A DNA stretch of 64,000 bases from Burkholderiales bacterium. GTDB taxonomy: Bacteria; Pseudomonadota; Gammaproteobacteria; Burkholderiales; Burkholderiaceae_E. The translations under genes were made by a program, and so were the position numbers. Shown in pieces: positions 1 through 10,210 of this stretch; position 1 is the first letter of the stretch; each line of letters begins with the position of its first letter. Below the pieces are notes generated by a model. That model did no database searches and had not been told where the DNA came from. It saw only the letters and a program-made list of their open reading frames with translations. The stretch lies in NCBI GenBank assembly GCA_026399875.1, contig JAPLQF010000020.1, forward strand, positions 55,398 to 119,397, written 5' to 3'.

Positions 1-54
1 CAGCGCTGTCTGCAAGGGCGCCACCAGCGATCCGCCCGGCACCACGATCGCCAT
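1..54 (-). CDS. Possible N-terminus of an unidentified protein, cut by the window edge
   Basis: An ATG at 54 on the minus strand opens an 18-codon reading frame that runs off the window (starts MAIVVPGGSLVAPL). It is divergent from trxA. In several betaproteobacteria the neighbour of trxA-rho is an AddB/PD-(D/E)XK-type nuclease gene, and a short hydrophobic GG-containing N-terminus would fit such a start, but 18 residues cannot prove it. No clear ribosome-binding site is visible, and the frame stays open upstream of the chosen ATG, so even the start is uncertain. Confidence 0.3.
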   Translation of the reverse strand, partial: MAIVVPGGSLVAPLQTAL

Positions 55-83
55 CGGTGTATGGACTGAATCGCCTGAATCGC

Positions 84-119
84 CGATCCAGTCGGCGATC
101 CAGTCGGCGATCCCATCGG
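84..119. repeat. Three tandem copies of a 12-bp unit
   Basis: The unit CGATCCAGTCGG occurs exactly at 84-95 and 96-107 and with two changes at 108-119. It lies in the 294-bp gap between the leftmost partial gene and trxA, where no convincing gene is seen. If the minus-strand gene actually starts further upstream, the repeat would be inside its coding region, because 12 bp preserves frame. Confidence 0.85.
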
Positions 120-348
120 CGGCAGCCAGCCAGAACGCAGGCGCGCCAGGCTGCAGCGGCGCAAAGCGCTGAGGCTGCGGCAGGCCGATCCGGGGCAAGT
201 GCGGGCGATCGATCACAAGTTGAAAATCCTTTGCGCGTTGAGCGGGCACAAGGCGGGCTGCTTCGAGCTATGGTAAGTTAGACGAGCAATCAGCCGCCCT
301 GCCGCGACGCGGTTCAGGGATCCCCAGGCCCCGGAAACAGGCCCCGAC

Positions 349-669
349 ATGGATATCAAACATACCTCCGACGACAAATTCGATGCCGACGTTCTCAAGA
401 CGGAAGGCCTGGTGCTGGTCGACTACTGGGCCGAATGGTGCGGCCCCTGCAAGATGATCGCCCCCCTGCTCGACGAGGTCTCCAAGACCTACGACGGCAA
501 GGTTCAGGTGGTGAAAGTCAATGTCGACGACAACCCCGGCTCGGCCCAGCGCTTCGGCATCCGCGGTATCCCGACACTCAAACTGTTCAAGGACGGCGCC
601 GAAGTCGCCAGCCAGGTCGGTGCGGTCTCGAAATCCCAGTTGACAGCATTTCTGGACAGCCACCTCTGA
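349..669 (+). CDS. trxA: Thioredoxin TrxA
   Basis: Cytoplasmic disulfide reductase that keeps proteins such as ribonucleotide reductase and PAPS reductase reduced, recycled by thioredoxin reductase. The 106-residue product has the usual single-domain length. The redox centre WCGPCK is seen with cysteines at residues 31 and 34, and the cis-proline loop GIPT has Pro75. The start follows family alignment ([12 protein letters not shown]); no strong Shine-Dalgarno is visible. It lies upstream of rho, as in many proteobacteria, but the 340-bp gap suggests rho has its own leader. Identification is secure. Confidence 0.97.
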   Translation: MDIKHTSDDKFDADVLKTEGLVLVDYWAEWCGPCKMIAPLLDEVSKTYDGKVQVVKVNVDDNPGSAQRFGIRGIPTLKLFKDGAEVASQVGAVSKSQLTAFLDSHL

Positions 670-1009
670 TTCGTCGTATCCTCATTGAATTGCGTCGGCT
701 GCAGCGATCGTTGCGGCGGACGCCGGGTTCGCCGATCGGCTTCGTCCATCAGCCGTTCCGGTCGCCGCGGCTTGAACCGACAAGCGTTTTCCCGGTTTCC
801 CTCGGTTTCGTTTAGCTCCCGCACAGCTGTCCCCCTTAAGACGTTCCTCCCATAGCTCGCTGTCATAGCTCGTTCGCTTAGTTCGTCCCCTGGTTTCTCC
901 CGTCTCGCCGGTCACCCAGATCGGCCTCCCGACCTCGATCCGGCTTGATGCCCAGATTCACACGGCACCCCGGTCGGTCCCTCTCAAGCGCTCGCTGCCC
1001 GCACCCTCC
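670..1009 (+). promoter_or_regulatory. Long C/T-rich rho leader, candidate Rho-utilisation (rut) region
   Basis: No gene is seen in these 340 bp. From about 770 to 1000 the plus strand is conspicuously rich in C and T with runs such as TCCCCC and CTCCC and relatively poor in A. C-rich, unstructured RNA is the classical Rho loading signature, and E. coli rho is autoregulated by Rho-dependent attenuation in its leader. The rho ATG at 1010 has no purine-rich ribosome-binding site (CACCCTCC precedes it). Autoregulation here is inference. Confidence 0.35.
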
Positions 1010-2272
<1,263 letters not shown>

Positions 2273-2308
2273 GCTAAAGTCGAGGGCTTTTCACAATTTC
2301 GGGAACGT

Positions 2309-2345
2309 GGGCGCGTTGCGCCCGGGTCATTGATAGCGACCCGGG
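2309..2345 (+). promoter_or_regulatory. Two overlapping, mutually exclusive hairpins in the rpmE2 leader
   Basis: Hairpin A pairs GGGCGC (2309-2314) with GCGCCC (2318-2323) around a GTT loop. Hairpin B pairs CCCGGGTC (2321-2328) with GACCCGGG (2338-2345) around a 9-nt loop. They share bases 2321-2323, so both cannot form fully at once. No U-tract follows either, so this is not a plain intrinsic terminator. It ends 41 nt before the L31 start codon, suggesting a ribosomal-protein leader or a rho 3' end structure. Confidence 0.45.
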
Positions 2346-2386
2346 GCATTCGAATGTGTCCGGCGACCCATCCAGGAGGTTTCAGC

Positions 2387-2641
2387 ATGAAAGATGGCAT
2401 TCACCCCGAGTACCGCGAAGTCGTGTTCCAGGACATGTCGAACGGCTTTCGCTTCATCACGCGCTCGACGCTGAACACCCGCGAGAAGATCACACTCGAC
2501 GACGGCAAGGAGTATCCGCTCTTCAAGCTCGACGTCACCTCCGAATCGCACCCGTTCTACACCGGCGCCCAGCAGCGCATCAGCGAAACCGGACGTGTCG
2601 AGAAATTCCGTCAGAAATTCGCGCGCAGCAAGACCGCCTGA
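2387..2641 (+). CDS. rpmE2: 50S ribosomal protein L31 type B
   Basis: Ribosomal large-subunit protein of the zinc-free type B (C-) class: 84 residues with no cysteine at all, whereas type A L31 carries a CxxC zinc site. The start [17 protein letters not shown] is chosen because AGGAGG at 2374-2379 sits 7 nt before ATG 2387; a longer frame from 2330 lacks such a site. The family motifs SHPFYTG and [10 protein letters not shown] are present. Type B paralogues often replace the zinc form when zinc is scarce, but no Zur box was recognised here. Confidence 0.96.
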   Translation: MKDGIHPEYREVVFQDMSNGFRFITRSTLNTREKITLDDGKEYPLFKLDVTSESHPFYTGAQQRISETGRVEKFRQKFARSKTA

Positions 2642-2653
2642 CATCGTCCTGAT

Positions 2654-2680
2654 GGGGCCGCACCTGCTGCGGTCGGCCCC
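2654..2680 (+). terminator. Hairpin after rpmE2, probable terminator
   Basis: A perfect 7-bp stem GGGGCCG / CGGCCCC (2654-2660 with 2674-2680) starts 12 nt after the rpmE2 stop. The following bases TGTGCCTTATCT are only moderately T-rich, so it may be a weak terminator or a Rho-assisted 3' end. Confidence 0.5.
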
Positions 2681-2776
2681 TGTGCCTTATCTCTGTCTGC
2701 GGGGGATCAGCGGCCCCGCCCTGCGCCCTGATGAGAGCTGTCGTCAGGCGGCAGATTCTGCAAATCGGCATCCCCA

Positions 2777-4489
2777 GTGAAACCGTTCACCGTCACTTCG
2801 CTGCAGGCGGCCAAGATGCCTCGGTGGCTGCTGCTGCTGCTTTGCGGTCTCTATGTCGTTCCTGGGCTGATCGGCCGTGACCCCTGGCGGTTTGCCGATG
2901 CTGCCGGGTTTGGTGTGGCCTGGACCATGGCGCTCGCCCCGAACGGGCTGCTCGACTGGCTGGCCCCGAATGTTCTGGGGATGCCGCTGATACAGGGCGG
3001 CCCGTTGCCGGCATGGCTGGGCGCGGTGGCGATCAATGCCCTGCCCTTCATGCGCCCCGACCTGGTCGTGCGCTGGGTGGCAGTCGCCTGGGTGGCGCTG
3101 ATGCTGCTCTGCCTGTGGTCGGCCACCTGGCTGCTGGCTCGGCGCCCGGAGGTCCAGCCTGCCGATCCCTTCGGCGCCTCGGCCACCACCACTGATTTCG
3201 GCAGGGCGGTCGCCGACTCGGCACTGCTGATCGCACTTGCAAGCTTCGGCCTGCTCGCGCGACTGCACGAGACCACGATCGAAGCGGCGCAGGTCGTCTG
3301 GATCGGCCTTTTCCTGTTCGGCTGCGCCAAGGCGCTCGAGTCACCGCGATCGGGCGGCGCGATCGCCGGGCTGGCCATCGGCCTGACAGTGCTGACTCGC
3401 GGACTGCCGGTGGCCGCCGCGCTGCTGCTGACGGTCTTGATCCTGATCTGGCAGGTCGGTGCCTTCAGGCTGGTGGCGCGGACCCTGCTGGTCTGGCTGG
3501 CCACGGTGGCGCTCGCGGTCGCGTTGCCATGGCCACTCGCCCTCGGGTACGTCGGCGAGGCCGGTGTGGCCTGGCGCGATGCCTGGCTCGACTGGAACGC
3601 CTCGCTGGTCGGCGGACCAAGCCTGGCAAGCGGACGCTACGCACTGGAAAACCTGATCTGGTTCTTCTGGCCGGCCTGGCCGATTGCCGGTTGGGCGCTC
3701 TGGCGCTGGCGTGAGCGTCGACTGGAGCCGGCGATCGCTCTGCCGACGGTCACCGCGATGACGCTTCTGGTTGTGGCGATGCTCTCGCCGATCGGCACCG
3801 AAGCCGGTCTGCTGCCGATCGTGCCACCCCTGGCCATGCTGGCGGCGCTGGGCCTGCCGACCATCCGGCGCGGCCTGACCAGCCTGATCGACTGGTTCGC
3901 GGTGATGACCTTCACCCTGATCGGGCTGGCTCTCTGGGCTTACTGGATCGCCTTCCAGACCGGATGGCCGGCACCAATGGCCTATCGCGCGCAGCAATCA
4001 CTGCTCGGATTCGCACCGGTCATCGATCCACTTGAGGTGCTCCTTGGCGCAGCGGCGACCATCGCCTGGCTGACGCTGGTCGCCTGGCGTGTCTCTCGCA
4101 AGCCCCGGGCCCTTTGGCGCTCGGTCGTGCTGTCGGCAGGCGGAGTGGTACTGGGCTGGTTCCTGCTCATGACCCTGTGGCTGCCGGGCGGCAATTACCG
4201 CAGCACCTACCGGGATGTGGCGCAGCAGGCAGGGGTGGTGGTCTCGACCCGACACCGCTGCGTGAGAACGCTCGGACTGGATGCCGCACAGCGCGCAACC
4301 TTTGCCTACTTCGGCAAGCTGCGGCTGAACGACGAGCGGCCCGACTGCGAATGGCTGCTGGTTGCCGACCGTGCCGACCGGCCGCTGGCGGTCGTCGGCG
4401 AGCCTGATCTCTGGCGACTGGCCTGGCGCGGGCAGCGTCCGGTCGACCGCCGCGAACGCTTCCGGCTGCTGCGTCGTGTCGACAACTGA
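2777..4489 (+). CDS. Polytopic membrane glycosyltransferase-like protein (GT39/ArnT type)
   Basis: A 570-residue protein with a GTG start and about a dozen hydrophobic segments. The N-terminal first loop carries GRDPWRFADAAG, resembling the acidic catalytic loop of PMT/ArnT family glycosyltransferases, which use polyprenyl-phosphate-linked sugars to modify lipid A or proteins in the inner membrane. Typical family length is 500-600. A soluble C-terminal tail (about residues 470-570) follows the last membrane helix. The loop has only one clear aspartate of the usual acidic pair, so catalysis is not certain. Its 3' end overlaps the likely MATE start by 14 nt. Confidence 0.6.
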   Translation: MKPFTVTSLQAAKMPRWLLLLLCGLYVVPGLIGRDPWRFADAAGFGVAWTMALAPNGLLDWLAPNVLGMPLIQGGPLPAWLGAVAINALPFMRPDLVVRWVAVAWVALMLLCLWSATWLLARRPEVQPADPFGASATTTDFGRAVADSALLIALASFGLLARLHETTIEAAQVVWIGLFLFGCAKALESPRSGGAIAGLAIGLTVLTRGLPVAAALLLTVLILIWQVGAFRLVARTLLVWLATVALAVALPWPLALGYVGEAGVAWRDAWLDWNASLVGGPSLASGRYALENLIWFFWPAWPIAGWALWRWRERRLEPAIALPTVTAMTLLVVAMLSPIGTEAGLLPIVPPLAMLAALGLPTIRRGLTSLIDWFAVMTFTLIGLALWAYWIAFQTGWPAPMAYRAQQSLLGFAPVIDPLEVLLGAAATIAWLTLVAWRVSRKPRALWRSVVLSAGGVVLGWFLLMTLWLPGGNYRSTYRDVAQQAGVVVSTRHRCVRTLGLDAAQRATFAYFGKLRLNDERPDCEWLLVADRADRPLAVVGEPDLWRLAWRGQRPVDRRERFRLLRRVDN

Positions 4490-5850
4490 CCGCGCCGAGG
4501 TCGGCTCGAGTCGACGCGCGTCGACCGTGCAGATCCTGTCGCTGGGCTGGCCGATGTACGTCGGTCAGCTGGCGGTCATGGCCAACGGCATCATCGATAC
4601 CGCCATGGCCGGACACCTGTCGGCGACCGACCTGGCGGCAGTGGCCATCGGCGCGAGCGTCTTCTATACGGTTTATGTCGGCCTGATGGGTGCACTGCAG
4701 GCGATTTCCCCGGTCGCAGCCCAGCACTTCGGCGGCGGTCGTCCGCGCGAAGTCGGCGACACATGGCGTCAGGGTCAGTGGATGGCGCTGGCATTGCTCG
4801 GTCCGGGGCTGATCGTACTGTGCTTCCCCCAGCCGCTGCTGTGGATCGCTGCCGCGCCCGAGGCGGTGAACGAGCGCGCCCTTCAGTATCTGCATGCACT
4901 GGCCTTCGGCCTGCCGGCAGCATTATGGTTCAGGGCCTTCACGACCCTCAATATCGCAGTCTCACGCCCGCGGGTGGTCATGGCAATCAACCTGATCGGC
5001 CCGGTCTGCAAGGTGCCGCTCAATCTGCTTTTCATTGGCGGCTGGGAGGGTATTCCCGCGATCGGCCTGCCGGGCCTGTCGCCGATGGGCGGCGCCGGGT
5101 GCGGCGTCGCGACCGCGGTGATGTACTGGGTCTCGGCCATGATCGGCTGGCTGATGCTGCGGCGAAGCGAGTTCTATCGGCCCTTCGCCATGCACGGACT
5201 CGGCCGGCCGAAGTGGCCGGCGCTCAAGGAACTCCTGCGACTGGGACTGCCGATCGGCGGGACCTACCTGATCGATGTCAGCGCCTTCAACATGGTCACC
5301 CTGATGGTCGCGCGCCTGGGAACCGAGACGGTCGGCGGGCATGCCATCGTCTCGAACGTGGCCGCGGTGCTCTACATGCTGCCACTTGCGCTCTCGGGCG
5401 CAGCCGGTGTGCTCGCGGCCCAGCAGCTCGGCGCGCTCAACCCGGCCGCGGCGCGGCGCATCGCCTGGCACGGTATCCAGCTGGTGGTCGGGCTCGCTGT
5501 CCTCACGGCGATCGGGCTCTACATGCTGCGCGAGCCGATCGCCCACGCCTACACCAGCAACCCCGAGGTGGCCAGCGTCGCGATGTCACTGCTGGCGCTG
5601 GTATCGGCCTATCACGTCTTCGACGCCATGCAGTGCACCGTCGCGTTTGCCCTGCGCGCCTGGAAGGTCTCGGTCGCACCAATGGTGATCTTCGCGGTGT
5701 CGCTCTGGGGGGTCGGGCTGGGCGCTCGGACTGGGCATGGGCGTTGCCGGTTTCTGGATCGCGGCGGTGGTCGCGGTCGCGCTCGCCGGCCTGTCGCTGA
5801 TGGTGCTGTTCGAGCGAGTCGCCCGACGCCAGATCGATGCCAGCCGCTAG
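4476..5850 (+). pseudogene. MATE family multidrug/Na+ exporter with a frameshift
   Basis: Inner-membrane antiporter of the MATE (NorM/DinF-like) family, about 457 residues after correction, matching family length. The start is taken as GTG 4476, overlapping the previous gene; GTG 4527 is an alternative. The first helix reads QILSLGWPMYVGQLAVMANG. The frame is open to about 5710, then breaks at the G6 run 5707-5712. Dropping one G gives SGWALGLGMGVAGFWIA and the expected last helix and basic tail, ending at TAG 5848-5850. Uncorrected, the frame reads nonsense through the antisense of orn. Either a true lesion or a homopolymer base-calling error. Confidence 0.8.
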
Positions 5851-6440
5851 GTGGGCGAGGCCGCCGGCGGCTCGGGGTTCATCCGGAAAAAATGCTGGCG
5901 GTAGTGGCGCAATTCGTCGATCGACTCTTCGATATCGGCCAGCGCAGTGTGGGCGCTGCGCTTGGCAAACGATCGGGCCACCTCGGGTCGCCAGCGTTTG
6001 CACAGTTCCTTGATGGTCGAGACATCAAGATTGCGGTAGTGGAAGAAAGCCTCGAGCTCGGGCATGGTCCGGGCCATGAAACGACGGTCCTGGCCAATCG
6101 AATTGCCGCACATCGGCGATTTTCCGGGCGGCACCCACGGGCGAAGGAACTCGAGCAGCATTGCCTGCGCCTGCGCCTCGGTCACGGTGGATTCACGCAC
6201 CCGGGCGGTCAGACCCGAGCGGCCGTGGGTCGCGGTATTCCAGGCATCCATCGCGAGCATGACCGATTCGGGCTGATGAATTGCCAGCACCGGCCCGGTT
6301 GCGAGCGGGTTGAGCGCACTGTCGGTGACGACCACTGCCACTTCGATGATGCGGTCGACTTCAGGCTTGAGCCCGGTCATTTCCATGTCGACCCAGATCA
6401 GATGGGTTTCATTCGGGGTTACAGGCAAGGGCTGTGACAT
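5847..6440 (-). CDS. orn: Oligoribonuclease Orn
   Basis: DEDDh 3'-5' exoribonuclease that degrades 2-5 nt RNAs, including the pGpG left from c-di-GMP breakdown; essential in many proteobacteria. The 197-residue product has the first acidic motif WVDMEMTGL, then [20 protein letters not shown] and the C-terminal HTALADI with the catalytic His/Asp. The start at 6440 ([16 protein letters not shown]) is preferred over an upstream ATG at 6467 because GGAGTGGAG lies just before it. It is convergent with the MATE gene: the two TAG stops share the palindrome CTAG at 5847-5850. Confidence 0.96.
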   Translation of the reverse strand: MSQPLPVTPNETHLIWVDMEMTGLKPEVDRIIEVAVVVTDSALNPLATGPVLAIHQPESVMLAMDAWNTATHGRSGLTARVRESTVTEAQAQAMLLEFLRPWVPPGKSPMCGNSIGQDRRFMARTMPELEAFFHYRNLDVSTIKELCKRWRPEVARSFAKRSAHTALADIEESIDELRHYRQHFFRMNPEPPAASPT

Positions 6441-6491
6441 AATTTTTCTCCACTCCGATTGTCTCACGAGGCCTTGCCGCCTCCTCCACGC

Positions 6492-7820
6492 GTGACCCTA
6501 TCCCCTGCCCTCACCCTGACCGTCATCTTCCTGACCGCGCTGTTGCTGTCGATGGCCACTCGCCTGTGGCTTGCCAGCAGGCAGATTCGCCATGTGGCGC
6601 GCCATCGCAACCAGGTGCCCGCCGATTTCGCCGAGCGCATCTCGCTGTCGGCCCATCAGCGGGCCGCCGACTACACCGTGGCCCGGGTCCGCCTGTCGAT
6701 GATCGAAGCGGTGCTGGGAGCCGTCGTACTGCTGGGCTTCACCGTCTTCGGCGGCATCAGCCTGGTGGCCGATCTGCTGCGCGCGGCAATGCCCGACAGC
6801 CCGTTCTGGCGCCAGGTGATGCTGATCGGTGCGATCGCCCTGATCGCAGGGGCGATCGACATCCCGCTGTCCTGGTATCGGCAGTTCGGTCTCGAGAAAC
6901 AGTTCGGCTTCAACCGCATGACGCCAGCACTGTTTTTCGCCGATCTGGCCCGCGGTACGCTGGTTGCCGTTCTCCTTGGCCTGCCCCTGCTGATGGCGGT
7001 GCTCTGGCTGATGGAGCGCGCCGGTGCGCTCTGGTGGCTCTGGACCTGGGCGGTCTGGATGGTCTTCAACCTGGCAGTGCTGGTGCTCTATCCGACTGTG
7101 ATCGCGCCGCTCTTCAATCGTTTCGTGCCGCTGGAGGCGGGTTCGGTGCGCGATCGGGTCGAGCAGCTCCTTGAGCGCTGCGGCTTTGCCTCGCAGGGGC
7201 TGTTCGTGATGGACGGCAGCAAGCGCTCGGCCCACGGCAATGCCTACTTCACCGGATTCGGGCGCAGCAAGCGGATTGTCTTTTTTTTCTTGTTGCTGGC
7301 CAGGCTGTCGGCCGACGAAATCGAAGCTGTGCTGGCCCACGAACTCGGGCATTTCGCTCATCGCCACATCATCAAGCGGATCGTGATGAGCTTTGCGATC
7401 AGCCTGGCCGGACTCTGGCTGCTGGGATGGCTGTCCCGTCAGCCCTGGTTCTATCAGGGGCTCGGCGTCACGCCGCTCGCGGGTGACGGGCTTGGCGGCT
7501 ATGCGCTGCTGCTCTTTTTCCTGGTGCTGCCGGCTTTCACCTTCATCCTGCAGCCTCTGGGAAGCTGGATGTCGCGCCGCCACGAGTTTCAGGCCGACGC
7601 CTTTGCGGCGCGCCAGTCCAGTGCCGAGTATCTGAGCCGGGCGCTGGTCAAACTCTATGAAGACAATGCCTCGACACTCACGCCCGATCCGATCCACTCG
7701 GCTTTCTATGATTCGCATCCGCCGGCGGCCCTGCGCCTGAAGCATCTTGCCGGGCTGGGCGGTGCGAGCGCGGGGCGCGGCGCACTTGTCGCCACTGAAC
7801 TGCCCGGAGCAGCAACATGA
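6492..7820 (+). CDS. M48 family metallopeptidase (Ste24/HtpX-like, inner membrane)
   Basis: Zinc endopeptidase of membrane-protein quality control, CAAX-protease-1 type. Hydrophobic N-terminal helices precede the zinc motif [10 protein letters not shown] (about residue 283 from the GTG start), and the third ligand lies in [11 protein letters not shown]. The [14 protein letters not shown] segment near the N-terminus is typical of the betaproteobacterial family. GTG 6492 is chosen by similarity; a TTG at 6459 in frame would add 11 residues. It is divergent from orn by about 50 bp and overlaps phhB by four bases (ATGA). Confidence 0.88.
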   Translation: MTLSPALTLTVIFLTALLLSMATRLWLASRQIRHVARHRNQVPADFAERISLSAHQRAADYTVARVRLSMIEAVLGAVVLLGFTVFGGISLVADLLRAAMPDSPFWRQVMLIGAIALIAGAIDIPLSWYRQFGLEKQFGFNRMTPALFFADLARGTLVAVLLGLPLLMAVLWLMERAGALWWLWTWAVWMVFNLAVLVLYPTVIAPLFNRFVPLEAGSVRDRVEQLLERCGFASQGLFVMDGSKRSAHGNAYFTGFGRSKRIVFFFLLLARLSADEIEAVLAHELGHFAHRHIIKRIVMSFAISLAGLWLLGWLSRQPWFYQGLGVTPLAGDGLGGYALLLFFLVLPAFTFILQPLGSWMSRRHEFQADAFAARQSSAEYLSRALVKLYEDNASTLTPDPIHSAFYDSHPPAALRLKHLAGLGGASAGRGALVATELPGAAT

Positions 7821-8173
7821 CAACGATCATCAGCATTGAGCAACTGCAGACCGGCCAATGCAGACCGCTCGGCGCGCGCGATGCGATCGACGCCGAGGCA
7901 ATCTCGGCGCAGCTGTCGGTGCTGCCCGCCTGGCGACACACCGACGGTGCGATCGAAGCCCGCTTTCGATTCGGCGGCTGGTGGCAGACCATCGGTTTCG
8001 TCAATGCACTGGCCTGGATGGCCGATGGCCAGGACCACAGCCCCGATCTCATGGTTGCCTACGACCGTTGCACGGTGATCTGGCGGACCCATTCGGCGAA
8101 CGGCGTCACCCTCAACGATTTCATCTGCGCCGCCCGCACCGACGCGCTTTACCACGAGCGCGCGCAGCCATGA
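7817..8173 (+). CDS. phhB: Pterin-4a-carbinolamine dehydratase
   Basis: Dehydrates 4a-hydroxy-tetrahydropterin to regenerate tetrahydrobiopterin-type cofactors, usually for phenylalanine hydroxylase. The 118-residue product has the family pattern LPAWRHTDGAIEARFRF, then DHSPDLMVAYDRCTVIWRTH and a closing NDFICAARTDAL. The usual active-site His-His-Pro is changed: the first His is kept but Ser stands where the second His is expected (DHSPD), so activity may be altered. Starts within the peptidase stop codon, indicating translational coupling. No phenylalanine hydroxylase gene is in the window. Confidence 0.9.
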   Translation: MTTIISIEQLQTGQCRPLGARDAIDAEAISAQLSVLPAWRHTDGAIEARFRFGGWWQTIGFVNALAWMADGQDHSPDLMVAYDRCTVIWRTHSANGVTLNDFICAARTDALYHERAQP

Positions 8174-8220
8174 CTGCGCTGCGCCTGCCCGGCTCGACCT
8201 CGCAGGCACACGGCGCGTGA
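8170..8220 (+). CDS. Possible 16-codon bridging ORF between phhB and rsgA
   Basis: ATG at 8170 overlaps the phhB stop (ATGA), and this mini-ORF's own TGA (8218-8220) overlaps the GTG start of rsgA (GTGA). Its product would be MTALRLPGSTSQAHGA, with no recognisable function. It exactly spans the 43-nt phhB-rsgA gap, so it could carry ribosomes from one gene to the next. The pattern may be coincidence. Confidence 0.25.
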   Translation: MTALRLPGSTSQAHGA

Positions 8221-9110
8221 CCTCAGGCCCGCTGCAGGCCAGCGTCATTGCCGCCTATGGGCGACAGTTCTGGCTGAGGGCCGATAACGGCGAGGAGCGC
8301 AGCGCAGTCACCCGCGGGCGCAATGCCGACGTGGTCGCCGGCGACCGGGTCGTCTGGACCGAACTCGGCGCCGGACAGGCGGTGATCGACACGGTTTTGC
8401 CGCGCACGAACAGGCTGCGACGCAGTGACAGCCGCCGCGAAAAGATCATCGCGGCCAACCTCGGACAGGTTGCGGTGGTGATCAGTGGCGAACCGCTCTT
8501 TTCAGAGGAGCTCCTGCTCAGAGTCCTGATCGCGGCCGAGTGCGAAGACATCGCCTGCCTGCTGATTGCCACCAAGGCCGACATCGCACCGGCGATCGCT
8601 GCCATCGAACCCCGGCTCGCGGTCTATGAAGCGCTCGGCTATCGGGTCCTGCGAGTCGGTTCGCATGACCATCCGGACGAAACCGTCGCCACCCTGCAGC
8701 CGGTTCTGGCAGGGCACACCACCCTGCTGCTTGGGCAAAGCGGCATGGGCAAATCCACCCTGGTCAACCTGCTGGTGCCGGGTGCCGATCTGCGCACGCA
8801 GGCCATCTCGCAGGCACTGCAGACCGGGCGGCATACCACCACCTTTACGCGCAGCTTCGATCTTGACGGCGGCGGACGAATCATCGACTCACCCGGCTTT
8901 CAGGTCTTCGGGCTGTCGCATCTGTCGGTCAGCGAACTCGAACACGGCATCCGTGAGTTCAAGCCGCTGCTTGGGCACTGTCGCTACTACAACTGCAGCC
9001 ACCGCCACGAGCCGTTTTGCGCGATCAGGAATGCCCTGGAGCAATCGCAGATCGATGCGCGCCGCTATGCGCTGTATGGGCAACTGCGCGACGCAGCGCA
9101 ACCCGACTGA
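8217..9110 (+). CDS. rsgA: Ribosome small-subunit GTPase RsgA
   Basis: Circularly permuted GTPase that acts in late 30S maturation. An N-terminal OB-fold (residues 1-75) precedes the G domain in permuted order: the base-recognition motif TKAD comes first, then the P-loop GQSGMGKST and switch region DSPGFQVFG. A C-terminal zinc knuckle CRYYNCSHRHEPFC follows. The 297 residues are normal for the family. The GTG start is supported by its overlap with the bridging ORF and by homology from the fifth residue on. Convergent with the CobD-like gene eight bases downstream. Confidence 0.95.
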   Translation: MTSGPLQASVIAAYGRQFWLRADNGEERSAVTRGRNADVVAGDRVVWTELGAGQAVIDTVLPRTNRLRRSDSRREKIIAANLGQVAVVISGEPLFSEELLLRVLIAAECEDIACLLIATKADIAPAIAAIEPRLAVYEALGYRVLRVGSHDHPDETVATLQPVLAGHTTLLLGQSGMGKSTLVNLLVPGADLRTQAISQALQTGRHTTTFTRSFDLDGGGRIIDSPGFQVFGLSHLSVSELEHGIREFKPLLGHCRYYNCSHRHEPFCAIRNALEQSQIDARRYALYGQLRDAAQPD

Positions 9111-9118
9111 TCAGCGCC

Positions 9119-10204
9119 TCAGCGGCCGAGCCAGTTGGCGATGGTCAGCATCGAAAACAGCAGGATCCACAGCACGACCGAGCGCCAGACCAAACCGACC
9201 GCACTGCGCAGTGAACTGGCGTCGGGCTCGACGCCCGACCACTCGAAACTGCCGATGTTCGTCGAGGCAGTTCCCTCTCCGGCTTCGGCTTCGGCTTCGA
9301 GCACCCGGTCAGCCCCGCGCATATCTGCCTCGAGCGTCGGATCGGCCAACCGAACCCCCAGCGCGCCGCTGCCGGTCATCAACAGAATACGGCGCTGCGC
9401 CTCACCGGTATGCACCGCCGAGGCTGCCCGCCAGCAATAGACCGCGTCCTCGAAATTGCCGACGATCGCAAAGCCAGCCGCCGCCAGCCTGACCGGCAAC
9501 CAGTCGAGCCAACGATAGGCCTGATCGGCAAACCAGCCATAAGGCACGCCTTCGCTGCCCGAGGGATCAGGCTCGCGCGTCGCAGCGCTGACCGACGGCC
9601 TGCCCGCGACCACCACAAGCCTGTCCGACGCGCCGGATCGACCCTGATCGCAAGACCAGCGCGCGGCCAGGAACTGGGCGCCGCGATAGAGGATCGGGCC
9701 GGTCGCCCCTGGCAGCAGGATGTACCAGAAGAGCGGACCGAACACATGGCGATGCGCCTCGATCAGTGCATGAGAAATCGCAACCCGGCAAAGCTCGGTT
9801 ACCGACAGATCGGCTGCCACGAAGCCCGGGTCCTGGCGGCGGATCCAGCGCTGCAGCGCCCCACGGGCACCGTCCGGATCATTGGCCGCCAGCCCGAGCT
9901 GGATCTCGGTGAAGGCATGACTGAATTGCCGGAAACCGATCGTGAAATAGACCACGGCGACATGCAGTGCCAGGACCAGCACCGGATGGATCGCCTCGAG
10001 CAGGGCTTGAGCCAGCACAACCGCCAGGATGGCCGAGACGATGACCAGCAGCCAGCCGATCACGCCGTGCTGACGCCGGCCGGCGTCGGTGGTGGCAGCG
10101 ATCCAGTCGGCGAAACCGGAGGCAGCGCGATGAACGACGTTATCGCGGGCGAGCGGACGCAACTGCTCCAGCGTCAACGCCAGAATGAGTGCAATGAAGC
10201 CCAT
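9119..10204 (-). CDS. CobD/CbiB family (AmpE-like) membrane protein
   Basis: A 361-residue inner-membrane protein starting MGFIALILALTLEQLRPL, with several hydrophobic segments and a cytoplasmic loop. In Burkholderiales this position is held by a conserved gene annotated CobD/CbiB family or AmpE-like. True CbiB joins aminopropanol to cobyric acid in cobalamin synthesis, but no other cobalamin gene is near, so that reaction should not be assumed. The C-terminal hydrophobic anchor ends in LLFSMLTIANWLGR. It follows the NUDIX gene after 6 bp and is likely the last gene of the rpsP-rplS transcription unit. Confidence 0.72.
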   Translation of the reverse strand: MGFIALILALTLEQLRPLARDNVVHRAASGFADWIAATTDAGRRQHGVIGWLLVIVSAILAVVLAQALLEAIHPVLVLALHVAVVYFTIGFRQFSHAFTEIQLGLAANDPDGARGALQRWIRRQDPGFVAADLSVTELCRVAISHALIEAHRHVFGPLFWYILLPGATGPILYRGAQFLAARWSCDQGRSGASDRLVVVAGRPSVSAATREPDPSGSEGVPYGWFADQAYRWLDWLPVRLAAAGFAIVGNFEDAVYCWRAASAVHTGEAQRRILLMTGSGALGVRLADPTLEADMRGADRVLEAEAEAGEGTASTNIGSFEWSGVEPDASSLRSAVGLVWRSVVLWILLFSMLTIANWLGR

Positions 10205-10210
10205 GGCTGA

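Noticed and set aside
57..281. 74-codon Arg/Ala-rich frame upstream of trxA
   Set aside because: Composition follows the 12-bp repeat and GC-rich background; no ribosome-binding site or similarity.
4362..6437. 691-codon frame joining the MATE protein to extra sequence
   Set aside because: After about 5710 it is out of frame with the MATE helices and then runs antisense to orn; it is a frameshift product, not a fusion.
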